Of a stretch of 64,000 nucleotides of DNA, positions 20,812 to 33,400 are shown piece after piece. The stretch lies in contig OZ234501.1 of NCBI GenBank assembly GCA_965153455.1, positions 12,834,001 through 12,898,000 of the forward strand, read 5' to 3'. Source of the DNA: Sphagnum compactum (lineage: Eukaryota > Bryophyta > Sphagnopsida > Sphagnales). Under the pieces are notes generated by a model that was not told the origin of the DNA, did no database searches, and worked only from the letters and a program-made list of their open reading frames with translations. The position numbers and the translations under genes were made by a program. The first letter of the stretch is position 1. Every line of letters starts with the position of its first letter.

Positions 20812-23643
20812 ATGGCAGACGTTAAGATCAGCATAGAGCCGTTAAATGGCGAAAACTATGCGGTGTGGTCCCAGAGGATGGAATTGCTCCTTGTCCACAA
20901 GAAGCTGTGGAAAGGGGTGACAAAACCTGAGGCAGACGCTGATAGGTCTGTAGAAGCAAAGGCTCTGATTGGACTGAATGTTACGGAGCAATACCTAGGA
21001 AGTGTTGTAGCTGCAAGGAACGCCAAACAAGCATGGGATGAGCTAGAGAAGGTGTTCAGGGGCAAGACCACGGCCCAGAAACTGCAGCTGAAAAGGGAGC
21101 TGATGACCCTCAAACAAGAGTCAGGAAAGCTTGCGGCAAAGTACGTCGGCAGAGCAAAGGACTTGGAGAGGGAACTGCTTGCTGCAGGAGCTGAGATAAA
21201 GCCAGAGGACCTCGCTATGAGTGTGATTACCGGTTTGTCAAAGGAGTTTGACACGTTGGTAACTGTTTTGGTGGCAGCAGATGCAGTCAAGTCAGTAGAC
21301 GAGATGCTCCCACAGCTGCAAATCCATGAGCAGACTGAGAGGTTGAAGGCAAGCTCGCTTGACCTGGATGAGAAGGAGTCAACGACTGCGGTAGCCTACG
21401 CTGCTAGGAAAGGAGGCAGTGGGAAGGGCAAGAAAACATCCATGAGGTGCCACAAGTGTGGCGAGCTTGGGCACTTTGAGAGGGAGTGCCGCAAGGGTTC
21501 TCAGGGGTCAGAGGGGTCTGGAAAATCAAGGAGCAAGAAGGGGTGCTTCACTTGCGGAAGCCCGGACCACATGAAGAGGGATTGCCCTAAGAGGGGAAAG
21601 TCTAAAAGCAGCCAGGGGGTTGCCTTCACTCCGGCGGAAGAAGCAGATCCTGGACAGTGGTTTCTGGACTCGAGGGCAAGCCAGCACATGACTGGGGACA
21701 AGAGCCTGTTCAAAACCCTGGGGCCGCTTAAGGATGGAGAGCGGGAGATCAAGTTTGGCAACAAAGGGGTGCTCAAGGCGACGGGAGTTGGCACGGTGGA
21801 GCTGCGGTGTCTAACACTAGTTGGTGAGCGGGTCAACACTCTCCATGAGGTGATGTTTGTCCCAGGAGTGGCAGAGAACCTCTTTTCTGTGAGCAGGGCA
21901 ACTGAGCTTGGAGCGGAGTTTGTTTTTAAGCAGGGAGTGTGCCAAGTGTTCATGAGAAATGAGGTCGTGCTGCGAGCGGAGCAGAAAGGGGGCCTGTTTG
22001 CAATCTGCCAGCCGGGGTTGTCTTGGAGAGACTCGTGCTTGCTTGTGAGAGAAGCTGAGAGTCCGGAGCTGTGGCATAGAAGACTTGGGCACAAGGGGTA
22101 TGAAAACCTGGCAAAGATGGCTGAGGAGGAACTAGTCTCGGGTGTCCGAGTGAGCGGAAAGGCGTTCAGAGAAAAGAAAATTTTGGTGTGCGAGCCATGT
22201 ATCCTGGGGAAACAGACTCGTGAGTCCTTTCCAAAGGAGTCAGTGTCAGAAGAAAGCATAGAGCCGCTCCAGCTGGTGCACATGGACGTGTGCGGACCTA
22301 TTCCAAAGGCGTCAAAGGGGGGGAGTAGATACCTAACAACCTTCTTGGACGATTACAGCAAGCTGTCTGTGGTGCAACCTTTGAAGAAGAAGAGCGACGT
22401 TGCAGCCGTCACAGAAGGGGTACTAGCGCGTCTGGAGCTGCAGACTGGGAAGAAAGTCAAAGCAGTGCAAACGGACAGAGGGGGTGAGTATGTCAATGAA
22501 GAGATGACCACCCTTCTAAGCAAGAGAGGTATCGCGCACAGAAAGACAGCTGGATACTCGCCTGAACAGAATGGATCAGCAGAGCGGTTGAACAGGGACC
22601 TGCAAGAAAATGGGAGGGCAATGCTAGAAGACTCGGGGCTTGGAGAAGAGCTGTGGGCAGAGGCCATGGTGACCGCCAACTATACTCGCAACCGGCTGCC
22701 TTCAAGAGTGCATGGGAAGACACCCTGGGAGAAGTTCTTTGGGGAGAAGCCGGACGTGAGTCACATGCGAGTGTTTGGGGCACGTGCATACATGCACATC
22801 CCCAAGGAAAACAGGAAGAAGATGCAATCAGTCAGTGAGAAAGGGGTGTTTGTGGGGTATGAGTCGGACTGCAAAGCCTACAGGGTGCTGCGGGAAAGAG
22901 ATGGGCGGATCTTGGTGTCTCGTGACGTCATCGTCGACGAAAAGCCTGCCTTCGGGACCATTGAGCTAAGCTCTGGCTCGAAGAAGGAGGAGGAAGGTGC
23001 TCGTGGTCTTAACCATGTGAGCCTTCCTACTCAGATGGGTGCAGGAGATATCCCTACGGGGAAGTTTGGCACTCAGCTCGGTGCAGGAGATATCCTTACG
23101 GGGAAGTTTGGCACTGGGAGAGAGGAAAGCAGCGGCCCGTCAGGAGTCCTTACACGGGGAGCAGCAACAAGCCAAAAACTCCCTCTCCAGATCGACCTAG
23201 AGGACGAGGAGGACGGTGAGAAGCAAGAGCCGCGAAGAAACCATGCTTGTGAAAGGAGGACACCTGCAAGGTATCGGGCAAACCTTGCAATTGAGGGGAG
23301 CAACCCAAGGGGATCGGGGGAGCATCCTGAGCGGCAAACATACCAGGAAGCTGTTTCGGGGGAGGAGAGTGAGCTTTGGCAGAAAAGCATGGACGAAGAG
23401 ATGCGCTCGCTCTTAGAGAACGGCACCTGGGAGCTGGTGGAAAGGCCGGAAGGGGTAAAACCAATCCCTATGAAGTGGGTTTACAAAGTCAAGCGGGACG
23501 CGCAAGGAAACGTTGAACGGTACAAGTCTCGTTTGGTGGCAAAGGGGTTCTTGCAGAAGCAAGGGGTCGATTTCGAGGAGGTGTACGCCCCGGTGAGCAA
23601 GCACACAACTTTGAGAGCGCTGCTGGCGATTGTAGCGCAGTAA
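20812..23643 (+). pseudogene. Copia gag-pol, 5' part: gag, protease, integrase, start of reverse transcriptase
   Basis: 943 codons open from ATG 20812 to a stop at 23641. Gag starts with the Copia-type LNGENYAVWSQRMELLL. Two CCHC zinc knuckles follow (Cys213-Cys226 and Cys245-Cys258). The protease motif reads WFLDSRASQHM: the usual D-S-G is D286-S287-R288, which should abolish activity. The pre-integrase HHCC zinc domain (ELWHRRLGHKGYENL, then CEPCILGKQ) is present. Integrase has D492, D555 and E591, the last pair with D35E spacing. A 14-residue in-frame duplication (GAGDIPTGKFGTQ-type) lies in the linker near 23,030-23,115. Reverse transcriptase begins with VERYKSRLVAKGF and is cut by the stop after IVAQ. 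Two zinc knuckles rather than one are unusual for plant Copia. Confidence 0.93.
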
Positions 23644-24832
23644 GACCTGGAGCTGCACCAGCTTGATGTGAAAACGACCTTTCTCAACGGAGAGTTAGAG
23701 GAAGAGATTTATATGCAGCAGCCGCAGGGGTATGAGCAAGGAGGGCCGAATACAGTGTGTCGACTGCTGAGGGCTCTCTACGGACTGCGGCAGGCGCCTC
23801 GGGCATGGCATCGGTGCCTTAAGAAGGTCTTGGAGGACCTTGAGTTTGTGGCATCGTCTGCGGACGCTGCACTTTTCCAAGGCACAGTGGACGGTGAGAT
23901 AGTTTGGCTGCTTGTCTGGGTCGATGACATTCTAGTGGCAGCCCAGGGAGAGGAGCTAGTAGCAAAGGTGAAAGCGCATCTGACAGCCAAGTTTGACATG
24001 CGGGATCTGGGGCCTGCCACCTACTTTCTGGGAATGGAGCTGTCACGTGATCGAGAGGCACGGAGCCTGAAGCTAACCCAAAAGAAGTTGACGGGGGAGC
24101 TGATCAGTCGGTATGGATTGGCAGATGCACGCGCACGCTCAGTGCCACTGGCAGCGGGGGAGAAACTTAGAAAGGAGGGGGAGCCCCTGGACACGGTGAG
24201 ATTCCCTTACAGCGAGTGCGTGGGAAGTCTGCTTTACCTGAGCGTGTGCACGCGCCCTGATAATGCTCAGGCTGTGGGGGCGCTGGCGCGCTACATGGCA
24301 ACACCAATAATGGCGCATTGGGAGGCCGCGCTTGGAGTAGTGCGGCCTAACCTTTGGGGGGAGTAGTGAGACTCTTGTGGGCTACTGCGACGCGGACTAC
24401 GCAGGAGACCTGGACTCGAGAAGGTCCACAACAGGGTATGTCTTCCTGATGTTTGGGGGAGCGGTGAGCTGGTCAAGCCGATTGCAGCCAACGGTGGCCG
24501 TGTCAACGGTCGAAGCAGAGTATTTAAGCGCGGGGCAGGCAGTGAAAGAAGCGCTGTGGTTTCGAAAGCTGGAGGCGGATTTGGGGCTCGACCTGGGACA
24601 TGTTCAAAGCTACTGTGACAACCAAGGAGCAATTCAGTTGCTGAAGCATCCTATTGCTTCTCAAAGGTCGAAGCACATTGATGTGATCCACCACTTTGCG
24701 AGGGAACGGGTGGCGCGCAAGGAAGTCAACTTCGTCTTCTGCAGAACGGAGGATATGAAGGCGGACATCCTGACCAAGGCACTGGCACCAGGCAAATTCA
24801 AGAAGTGCAGGAAGGAGATAGGCATAGAATAG
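23644..24832 (+). pseudogene. Copia pol, 3' part: reverse transcriptase and RNase H
   Basis: Directly continues the upstream frame after the stop, with LELHQLDVKT, FLNGELEEEIYM, ALYGLRQAPRAWH and the catalytic WVDDILVA. Around 24,345-24,365 roughly two dozen bases seem to be missing, shifting the frame; the family-typical segment after the EAALGVVR stretch is absent. RNase H then resumes at [14 protein letters not shown] and keeps its acidic residues ([26 protein letters not shown]). It ends at 24832, 19 bases before the 3' LTR. Confidence 0.92.
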
Positions 24833-24840
24833 TCATTCGT

Positions 24841-24851
24841 GTGTGGGGGAG
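24841..24851 (+). other. Polypurine tract
   Basis: GTGTGGGGGAG abuts the 3' LTR start, the position from which plus-strand DNA synthesis is primed in LTR retrotransposons. Confidence 0.75.
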
Positions 24852-25175
24852 TGTTGAAATCAGCTGTCGGGTTAATGACAGGTTAGCTAGGCACGTGATA
24901 GCAATCATAAGGATTTCGACACCCGAATGACTGGAACATTGAATAGTCTGCATCTAGAGCCGCCTAGTCACGTGTAGAAGTTTCAAAAGTTCCTTCTAGA
25001 AGATTTGATAAGTAGCGTACCGTTGTCACATGCCCGTAGGTCCTGTAAGCCAGACCGAAAGGATATAAAGCAGCAAGTCGAGTAGCGAGTGGGACATTGG
25101 GACTTTGACTTGCGAACTTGTAATGTTATGCATCATTCCTAAAGTTTGTTGCTGTGCAACCTGCGATTCTCAACA
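24852..25175 (+). repeat. 3' LTR of the Copia element
   Basis: 324 bases, TGTTGA to TCAACA, preserving the canonical ends lost in the 5' copy. The G-boxes and TATA box are intact. The heat-shock element has lost its third unit by one substitution. CCCCC follows as the right target duplication. Confidence 0.95.
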
Positions 25176-25180
25176 CCCCC

Positions 25181-25938
25181 ATGGCGGGTTTAGTATTTGA
25201 AGGAGGGCTGCATAAGTTTGAAGAATGTACACGAGGAAAATTACTCCCAGAAGTTCAAAACTACCCATCTTTGAAAGATGATTTCCTTCTATATCTCCTT
25301 GTTCGAAACAAGAGGGCCTCATGGTCACTATTCTTTCCAAAAATTGTATGCCTTCATTGCTCTTCATGCACAAGTTTGCCAGTGAGTTGGTCAATTGAAG
25401 GGATACGTTTTCTTCCTGCAATAGACTACTTGAAGCTTTCGTAACTTGCAGGATGCACATGGAGAACTATGTTGACATGAGTTTTGTCCTTTACCTCTTC
25501 TCCTATCTTGTTCAACATAGTTGTGATGTCTTTGACGTTGTCAAGAAATTCCTCCATGGAATCTCCTTCCATCTTCATTGTGTAGAGTGCATTTTGTAAG
25601 AACATAGTTCTTGCTTCATTCTTGACATCAAATCTGTTTTGAAGAATTTCCCATACATCATGTGGTTCATCCTTCCTTGAAATATACTTCAACAAGTTAT
25701 CTTTTAATGCTAATTTGTGATACTTCAACAAATTATCTTTTATTGTTAATGTGAGGATCATCACGGCCTTAGCCTTTTGGTTAACCAAGGCATCCTTTTG
25801 ACCCTCGTTCAAACCAATTGAAGGAACCAGTTTTGTAACTAGATCCCACAACTTCTCTTTCTTTAGAATCATACTAAGTTTAATTTCCCAAACAATGTAG
25901 TTTGAGGAACCCTCTAGCTTTCCTGCCTCTACTAGCAT
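25181..25938 (-). pseudogene. Older Copia gag, N-terminal part (right of nested insertion)
   Basis: Read leftward from Met 25938: KLEGSSNYIVWEIKLSMIL and EKLWDLV, then DVWEILQNRF and MKMEGDSMEEFLDNVK, the gag (UBN2-type) signature of plant Copia elements. A short internal duplication (DNLLKY twice) is present. The frame decays near 25,430 and reaches the insertion point of the younger Copia. Beyond that element the zinc knuckle continues at 20302-20207. The rest of its pol was not found. Confidence 0.8.
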
Positions 25939-26114
25939 AAAATTTCTTGATTTTCACATGACTGAATCTCTATGTAGCATGACGGATCTAGAATGTAAAA
26001 CTTAGACAATGACAGACAAGAAGAAAAGCTTAAAAATTTGAACTACAAAACTGCAGAAGATGGAATATGGATGAAAGCTTACAATATTTTTTGGTCCTCT
26101 CCCTTAAGAATGCT

Positions 26115-26126
26115 GCTCTGATACCA
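26115..26126 (-). other. Primer binding site of the older Copia
   Basis: The minus strand reads TGGTATCAGAGC, the standard plant Copia site complementary to the 3' end of initiator tRNA-Met. It lies about 180 bases upstream of the older gag start and directly beside a candidate LTR end. Confidence 0.82.
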
Positions 26127-26461
26127 TGTAGAAACAGTAGATTTGATTGCAGAGAGAACAATTACATACAAAACTGTAGAGAGTGAGATAACCGACACAA
26201 GCAAAGACTAAAGACTAAATTGACCTGTTCATGGTTTCGATATATAGTGCACATATGCTCTCCAACGGAAATTGAGACCTGTTCAATCAAGACGTGTTAC
26301 TTATTCCCAGGTTAAGCATTGTTCTGACAATCGGATTTTGTATAATCTGCACTGATCAGGATGTCTCCTCAAAATTTGCTGAAAAATAAGCAGTGTGTAA
26401 TCCAAGATGTGATTGGAGACTATGATATGTGAAGGATATGTTGTAACTACTAGTCTCTACA
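26127..26461 (-). repeat. Candidate 5' LTR of the older Copia
   Basis: On the minus strand the block ends TTCTACA against the primer site and would start TGTAGA near 26461, giving 6-bp inverted ends (TGTAGA/TCTACA) and 335 bases. A TATATA motif lies near 26,243. No second LTR was found to confirm the boundaries. Confidence 0.55.
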
Positions 26462-27483
26462 TCTTGACAATGTTGAAGAGAGCTTTTATCGGCTGTGTGC
26501 CAAAACAACTTCCCAATTGAGGCTCTACACTTCTGTAGTTTTTATGTTTCAATTGAAACTGTTAATAATTGCACTATGATTTTATGTGTTCTTTCTTCTG
26601 TACAGTTCATGGCAGGGTTACATCAACCTTTTTTGCTCCTGAATCAACTGATTGATATTATCAATTCGGATGCCTGTAGTGGCAGGCTTGCTGTGCACAT
26701 TTTCATTCTTGTCATCCTCTGCTCAATAAGTTGAGCATGAGGAGGGGTTGTTAAGCAAGTTTCTAACAATTTGTGTCATCTCTTCAATTGTGTTGGAGGT
26801 GGTGGGTCACACATGGCAGATCAAACACAGAGACCAGTCCATATGGACGAAGGTCATTCAACCTGGGTGAAAGTAGGAAATGAAATTTGTGTGCATCATG
26901 TAATGCTATTTCAATCTGAGCAAGCCTGGGAAGTTCTAACTATCTTATGGGAAATTATACAAGGTAGGTTTCTTTTGCACAAAGTGTGAGGTCTGAACAA
27001 TGAACTCCTCTTTATTGCATCTTTGGAACAAGACTGCAGATACTAACTTGCCACATTCACAACATAGATTTCATCACAAATCAGATTTTTGGGGAGTTTG
27101 TTTCCTGGCAATGGCTCACACTTGTCTGTTCTCCCAACTTGGTACTTGAGTTCAAAATTTGTTTCTCCCTGGAGGAGGGTATGATGAGCTTTGATCCCAC
27201 ACTTGTATATCAAAGATGCATGCTGAAGCTAGTGTGACTGGGAGCTCTTTCTCGGGGCCTGAAACAACATCCTAACTACTGGGGACACTAGTTTAATTTG
27301 GAGCTGAGTGTGAACCCACAAGCATAGCACTGTACAGTTCTCATCATTCATGTCATATTCAGGTATTGGCAGTTGTTGCAGGGGCTGCTCATCAGCAGCC
27401 CAATTGCCAGGTTGAATTGGTTCTCAATGGAGAACAGACAACCAGTATGTTTTTCAAAGTTGTAACATGTGATGGAAAACTTC
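26462..27483. other. CCDC146 3' flank with unassigned plus-strand open stretches
   Basis: Minus-strand transcripts of CCDC146 should end here. Plus-strand open stretches at 26590-26735 (FMAGLHQPFLLLNQL), 26800-26970 (STWVKVGNEICVHHV) and 27364-27530 (CQVELVLNGEQTTS) look protein-like, and the first follows a plausible CTGTACAG acceptor and the second precedes a GTAGGT donor. I could not join them in phase or name a family. They may be the broken 3' end of a gene displaced by the Copia insertions. Confidence 0.3.
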
Positions 27484-30400
27484 TCAGACTTCAACAGCTT
27501 TCAGTTGAGGTTTCCGTATGTGGCGAATAGTGCTCCCATGCGCTGAAGGCCGAAAAGGAGAGTTCTTTCCAAATGGTTTGGGTAGGCCCAGATGCTCTGC
27601 AATGTATGCATTTGGCCTCTGCTCTGCTGTTGTATTTAGCCTGTTCACTTTGCCATCACGTTATACATGATTGTCATATGGGCTTCAAACATCATTTGCT
27701 GTAAATGGAAATTGGAGCTTTGCAATCAGAAGGATGTTTTACTACAACTATGATGTCTTTTGTTACAGTGTAGTGACCACACATTACTTCTGTTCAGAGG
27801 TTTTCAAGCTTCTGATTGGCCCTCAGCTCATCTCTCACAATGCATAACCTCTCCCTCTTCTTTTTTTCTTCCATACATCATCCGAACAGAGAATGGTTAT
27901 GGATTTTCATTGATGGAGGGGAGGGTTATATGTTTTTTTGTCCATGTACAAGGAGGTTATGAAACTATTCATCCACCCACATGAGGGCTATGGGGTTGCT
28001 TTCAAACCTCTAAACAGAAGGTTATGCCTGGTAACCAGCTTGAGGACACTGCTTACCAGAAATAACTTCAACGTTCCAAAGCCTCAGTTATTTCCAGTAA
28101 CTGGTGTCCTCTCACTGGTTACCCAGTCCTTAAGATTTTCTTGGTCTATGAATCTGTGGAAGTGTACTGGGGCATATAACTTAGTAGTCAATGTTTGCAC
28201 AACAACACTGCAAAGTGGTTTTCTTTGCAGTGTCTGATAGGAAGTGTGCAGTGTGCTAGAAGTGCAACAAATTTAATGAACAAAAACATGTAAATGAAAG
28301 GGAAACAGCACCTTAGCTTCTTGTTGCCTTGAGCCACTTCTCCTTCCACTTGTTGCAAAGCGTCACGAAGAGAATTTGTTTTGTGAATGAAAGCAAATTG
28401 TCTCAAAAGGCTATTCCAAGCCCTCTCTGAATCATCTGTTGGTGGCTGTACAACATAATTGCAATAAAACCAAATGCATGGATGAGCACATTGTGCCACA
28501 AATGGTCAGTAAGACCCTTTCGCCTTAGCTGGTCCCCCAAAGGAAAGATGATGTCAGCCTAAGGAAATTTGGTCTCAAATACACCTAGAACTACACACAT
28601 TGCTTGCAGTTGCCTCTGCACCCTTGAAACCAAGGCCTAGGATGCAAAGAGGATGTTGACAGAATTACATTTAGGAACCCCAAAATTTCAGAAATTTACC
28701 TCTCCATTTTCAAGGCAAATAGAGGCATTGTCAAGGTTCAACTGAGCACTTTCCCTTTCTTGTTTCATACTAATTGCAGTTGCCTGCCATGGTACAAATT
28801 CTCACAGATGTGCATCAGTGTCTTTAGATCCCAGATGCCCATACTACTTTTTTCACAGGGAGATAGATAGGTGACAGCCTTACTATTAAGAGCAGGGTTT
28901 TAGTGAAGAGTATTTAGCATGATGATTACTTTGTATTGTTATCTGAACAAAAACTTTGTTCCCTGCCTTGGCTGGAAATTCATGAGATCACCCTGTTGAT
29001 ATTAAACCTACTTGATTCTATCATGCGTTCTGATAAATTTGACAGACTTTTTGTTAGCTGGAACCTCTAATTTTTCAAAGGCACTTTTCTTACTTGAACA
29101 AGTGAAAGTTCAGAAACTGTGGCCATAATTTGACATGTCACCATACTCATTTGACGAATGTAGAAATTCATTTGTTTGCCAACTCTAATGCTCTCAGGCC
29201 GTGCAATGGCAGCCTTCCTCATCAAATCCTCTGCCAGTGTCGTCACCTGAACAGATAAACTTGAAGTTACTCCTTCATTTGAAACACAGATGAACCATAC
29301 AAAAGAAAAGGTAAAGTATAATACAATTTTATTGAGCTAAAGAATAAAATCTTGTAACTGATCACAGTACTTCCACATTGACCCAATACTGGCTGAATTT
29401 GTTTCAGGTCCTGCACATGTAGAGGCAGAAGAATGGGAATGAAGAAATGTCAAAAAGGTGCCCAGTGTTGGATTTGAAAAAACTATCTCTTGCTGAATTT
29501 GTAAGAAAATATTGTGAGGCTGGATTGACCAAGAGCTGGGAATTAGACCTCCTCAAGAATGAGGTCTTTCTCATATGCTTGGTCTTCCTTGGCAGATAAA
29601 AACTCTTCAATGGCAACAGCTTTTCCTGTAAGCTCCTGGGTGGTGTTGTCCCGGCCAGGAAGCACACGCCACCTATCCAAATTGCTGGGCTTCTCCATCA
29701 GGTCTGACAATTGGGACACATCCTGACACGCTTTCTCCATCTTTCATCCCCATCAACAAATTCCTCCATCCCCATCTCAGTCATTAAACACTTCACATCT
29801 GATACCTTGTCTGACCTTATGTGTTATTGGAAACGAATTATGTATGAAATTGTAAAGAGATCTCCATGACAACAAATTGAAGGTACTGAAAATCAGCACA
29901 GTCATAACCTTATGAGAGTTGCTCACAATGTGTCAGACCATCACCTTCATCATGAATAGCAGTGATGAGCTGCCATGATACCCACTGACTTCATCAGCTC
30001 CAGATGGGTGGGCATAAATTAGTATATAATAATCTGCCCAGGAATTTCAATCTATGAAGAACTCAGGTTTGATATATTTACTCCTGAGATATTCTCTTTT
30101 CAACCTCAAGCTCTGGTATAATCATTTTTGATGATCAGAATTCAACAATTGGCTAGCCCAATCCAGGTTTGTTCATATGGCTGAGGCTTGCCATCTAGAG
30201 GGACATTGATTCAAGACTATTCGATACATGGTAGCAAGTCTGAAATACTTTTTCATTCTAGTCATGATGATAATCTTCGCATAGAGGGCTCAGTGGGCTG
30301 TTTGGTGCTGCATAACCAAAATGCTGGATTCCCTCATTGCCCAAATTTGTTTGAACATTGAGCAGTTCCAGAAGGCTAGAGATTTCTTGTTCCAATTTTC

Positions 30401-33400
30401 AGGCCCAGTTCAGGCAATTAGTAATAATACCCAAACCGACACACACTCATGTAGCTTTTGACCCAGTAACATTTGGATAAGAGGACCAAAAGCACTAATG
30501 CAGTGGAATCCAAACACAGTGATAATGGTGACACATTCTTCTTTCATTGAGAATAAACTGAGATAGCAGTCTTTGAATATATATATATTTGACAGACGTT
30601 ATATATTTGACCTACAAATGAAAGAGCCCTGGTTTCATTTCAGACAATATGGTAGAGACAGTTGTGGGGTGCTGCTGAGACAGGATGAGTGAAAGAGAAG
30701 CAGTACCTGTTCTTTCAGGCTAGCCAACTCCATGTAGACAGATTCAGGGTTAGGGGTGGTCTTGTGTTGGGTCACAATGGATGTGTGTGTCGAATTGCAT
30801 GCCCGCTTCAGATATGCAATCTCATCCATTCGCTTGGCAATCTCCACCTCTGAATGTCTTGATAACTCCACCTACACCAAACCACATCATATGAAGCTGA
30901 TGCCAAAGTGGCTAATCAGAGTGACTGCATGTTCTTTCACGCTCAAGGACAGTGGTCACAAATCTCTTTAGAAAACCAGGAGTCTGCTAATTCCTTACAT
31001 TCTGGATGATGCAAGACTCCAATGGATGATGGAAGGTGCAGGTTTAGACATGGTTCTGGAAGCATTGAATTCAAATGACACCAATTTCTTCATCTAACAT
31101 GATATTGTAGTGTATGGAAGAAATATGCGGCTGCTGTAGCATTCTCCAAGTTTAGGTTTGAACTTCGAACCCTTAACAGCTTGCATGGTAGCCATGAATC
31201 CTAGCTTATAAGCTACCACCAATTAGATAAGTATGAGGCACACAAGAAATTATTAAGGATTGACTTCAAATTACCAGCATAATAAACATATGACAATCAT
31301 AGGAAACTTTCGGTACTCTAAGGTGTCACCTGGACATTGCTCTTCTCATAAAGAATGCAGAGCTCATCATTGCGGTCGATAAGAGAGATGCCAACTTGGT
31401 TTCGGTCCTTCACCAACAGGCCATATGTCTTGTGTGCCTTCACCATGTCTTTCTCTGTTTTCTTGATGATGTTTTCCAGGTTTATCACTTCCAACTCATA
31501 CTCCTCTGCTACTAGCTGTCACATACAGTGTCTTGTCACAGCTATACTGCCTTCTACTTAAATATTGACTACTTTTAGCCACTGAGAAATTGATCTTAAC
31601 CTGTTGCTAAAACCATCCCCAAAGCCTCTGGCTGCTCCTACAATTTGCCAACACTTTTGGATGACTGATTGACCTAGTGGCAACATTGCGTGCAAGCTGA
31701 TGACTTTGGGAAGATAGGATGACTAGTGCACATAGTCGTTTTTTGCACAGAACAAACAACAGTTGCCATGAGCCCTGAGCAATAATTGGCTAGACACCAA
31801 GAGAACATGAGCTTGTTTGGTGATATGGTTGAGCTTGGTCCAAGTAGAAGGTGGAATCTAAACCTTTTTGTCTTTGACCACGGAGGCACATTTTGTGATC
31901 TCATCTCGTAAAGCAGTGCGAGCTTTCACACTGAGAGCATAGTCAACATGCATCTTATTCAGCACCTTCACCTTGTATAAAACCTCTCCCTGGAGCTGCT
32001 CCACTTCCGTATTTAAGGTCCTCAACTTGTCCTTCATTTCTGCAATTGTGAGTGCACTGGCCTGCACACCCCATACAAGATAGCAGATGCTATCTGAATT
32101 CAAATTCACATCAAGCTGGCCAATGTTCTGGAAACTTTTGAGGTCATTTGGTGAAAGAATCATGCACTTAATGAACTATTTTTTCTCTGTAAAAGTTCAT
32201 GGAATTGGCTGTTGGATCTGCTCCTATGAGTAAGTTGAGCATAAATATGCAAGTATGAATTTAATTCAAGTCTGAATTCAGGCAATGAATGTGGCTTGCT
32301 AAAAATTTGACCTTTGATTGGACACCTAATCTATCTAAAAGTCTGTTATCTGCAGATTGTTGACTTGTACATAACCACAAGGCCTTAATATGTGCTTGCC
32401 TTGGTTTCTTGTTTTTCAGTGCCTCACAAAGCTTTTTACTGTGTCAATATCCAAGCAGAAAGAAACATTGTTTTAACAATTTGCAAAGGAAACACAAGGA
32501 AGGATTGTGCAGCACACCTCCATGACGCGAGCGTATTTGTTCCGTTGGCCACGGACCAAGTTGTACAGAACTATGAACTCATTGTACTCCCTCTCAAGTT
32601 CAATCAATCTTTTTTGAAAGTTTTTGACAAAGTTAACCTGGAGCTCTACATTGTCCTTGACTTCTCTCCACTGTGTCTGCTGTTGTCACCCAGCATAACC
32701 TTGTAACCTAATCAGCTTAATCTCATCTTGAAGAGATAAATTAGGAAAAGTGTTTTGATCACAAATGGCCCTGTCCCCTTTGGAATGGGGGATCCATGGT
32801 GCAAATTGTCATTCTTTCTGCTCAAAGTTGATCACAACTACAGAATGTTTATAATGCTCCAAGTTGGACAGATCTTTCATACTCAAATTACAACACATGT
32901 TATCAAATCTGATGCCACAGTTGGCACATATTGAAGATCGTAGTGAACATATATCTATCAAATAAATCTTCTTTGTGGTTCAGTTTATCAATCTCTGATC
33001 TTAGAATTTTGAAGAAAAGATTTTCTCAAAAGAAATAAGCAAAGAATGACAGAGTTTGGCACATTTACTTTCTTAGCTGCAGCCTGGACCAACCGTGCAT
33101 GCACATTGCTCAGATCATGGACATGCTGCGATTGCTTCCATTCTACATCAATACACACCACCACATGTTTCTCTAGCATTGCCACCTGCACAAACCCCCC
33201 AAGATAATCAATCTGGTAGCAATTCTGAAAAGAGCTTGAGACCTCTGTTTCTCTCTCTATGACTGCAACTGTGCCCAGATCTCCTATGCCACAGCAACCA
33301 CAAGGTAGTCATTGCACACATGTAACAATGAATCATGTTACATGCATTATTTTTTTGTTTAGTAAAGCAACTTCTGCATCTCTGTGACTTTACGGCCCCC

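Larger units (their letters stand above)
20303..25175 (+). mobile_element. Ty1/Copia LTR retrotransposon, near full length, defective
   Basis: Complete layout: 324-bp 5' LTR, primer site, leader, gag-protease-integrase-reverse transcriptase-RNase H, purine tract and 324-bp 3' LTR, in Copia order (integrase before reverse transcriptase). The LTRs differ at 12 positions by my count, about 96 percent identity, so the insertion is not recent. The element is clearly more GC-rich than the surrounding DNA. It is broken by a stop codon in reverse transcriptase, a small frame-shifting deletion before RNase H and an altered protease active site. Its gag style and half-tRNA primer site recall the Osser-like lineage known from green algae, a tentative placement. 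It sits within an older, oppositely oriented Copia gag. Confidence 0.95.

Noticed and set aside
20856-24632. Several minus-strand frames of 80-260 codons inside the Copia element
   Set aside because: They are mirror frames of the GC-rich gag-pol reading; their translations show no domains.
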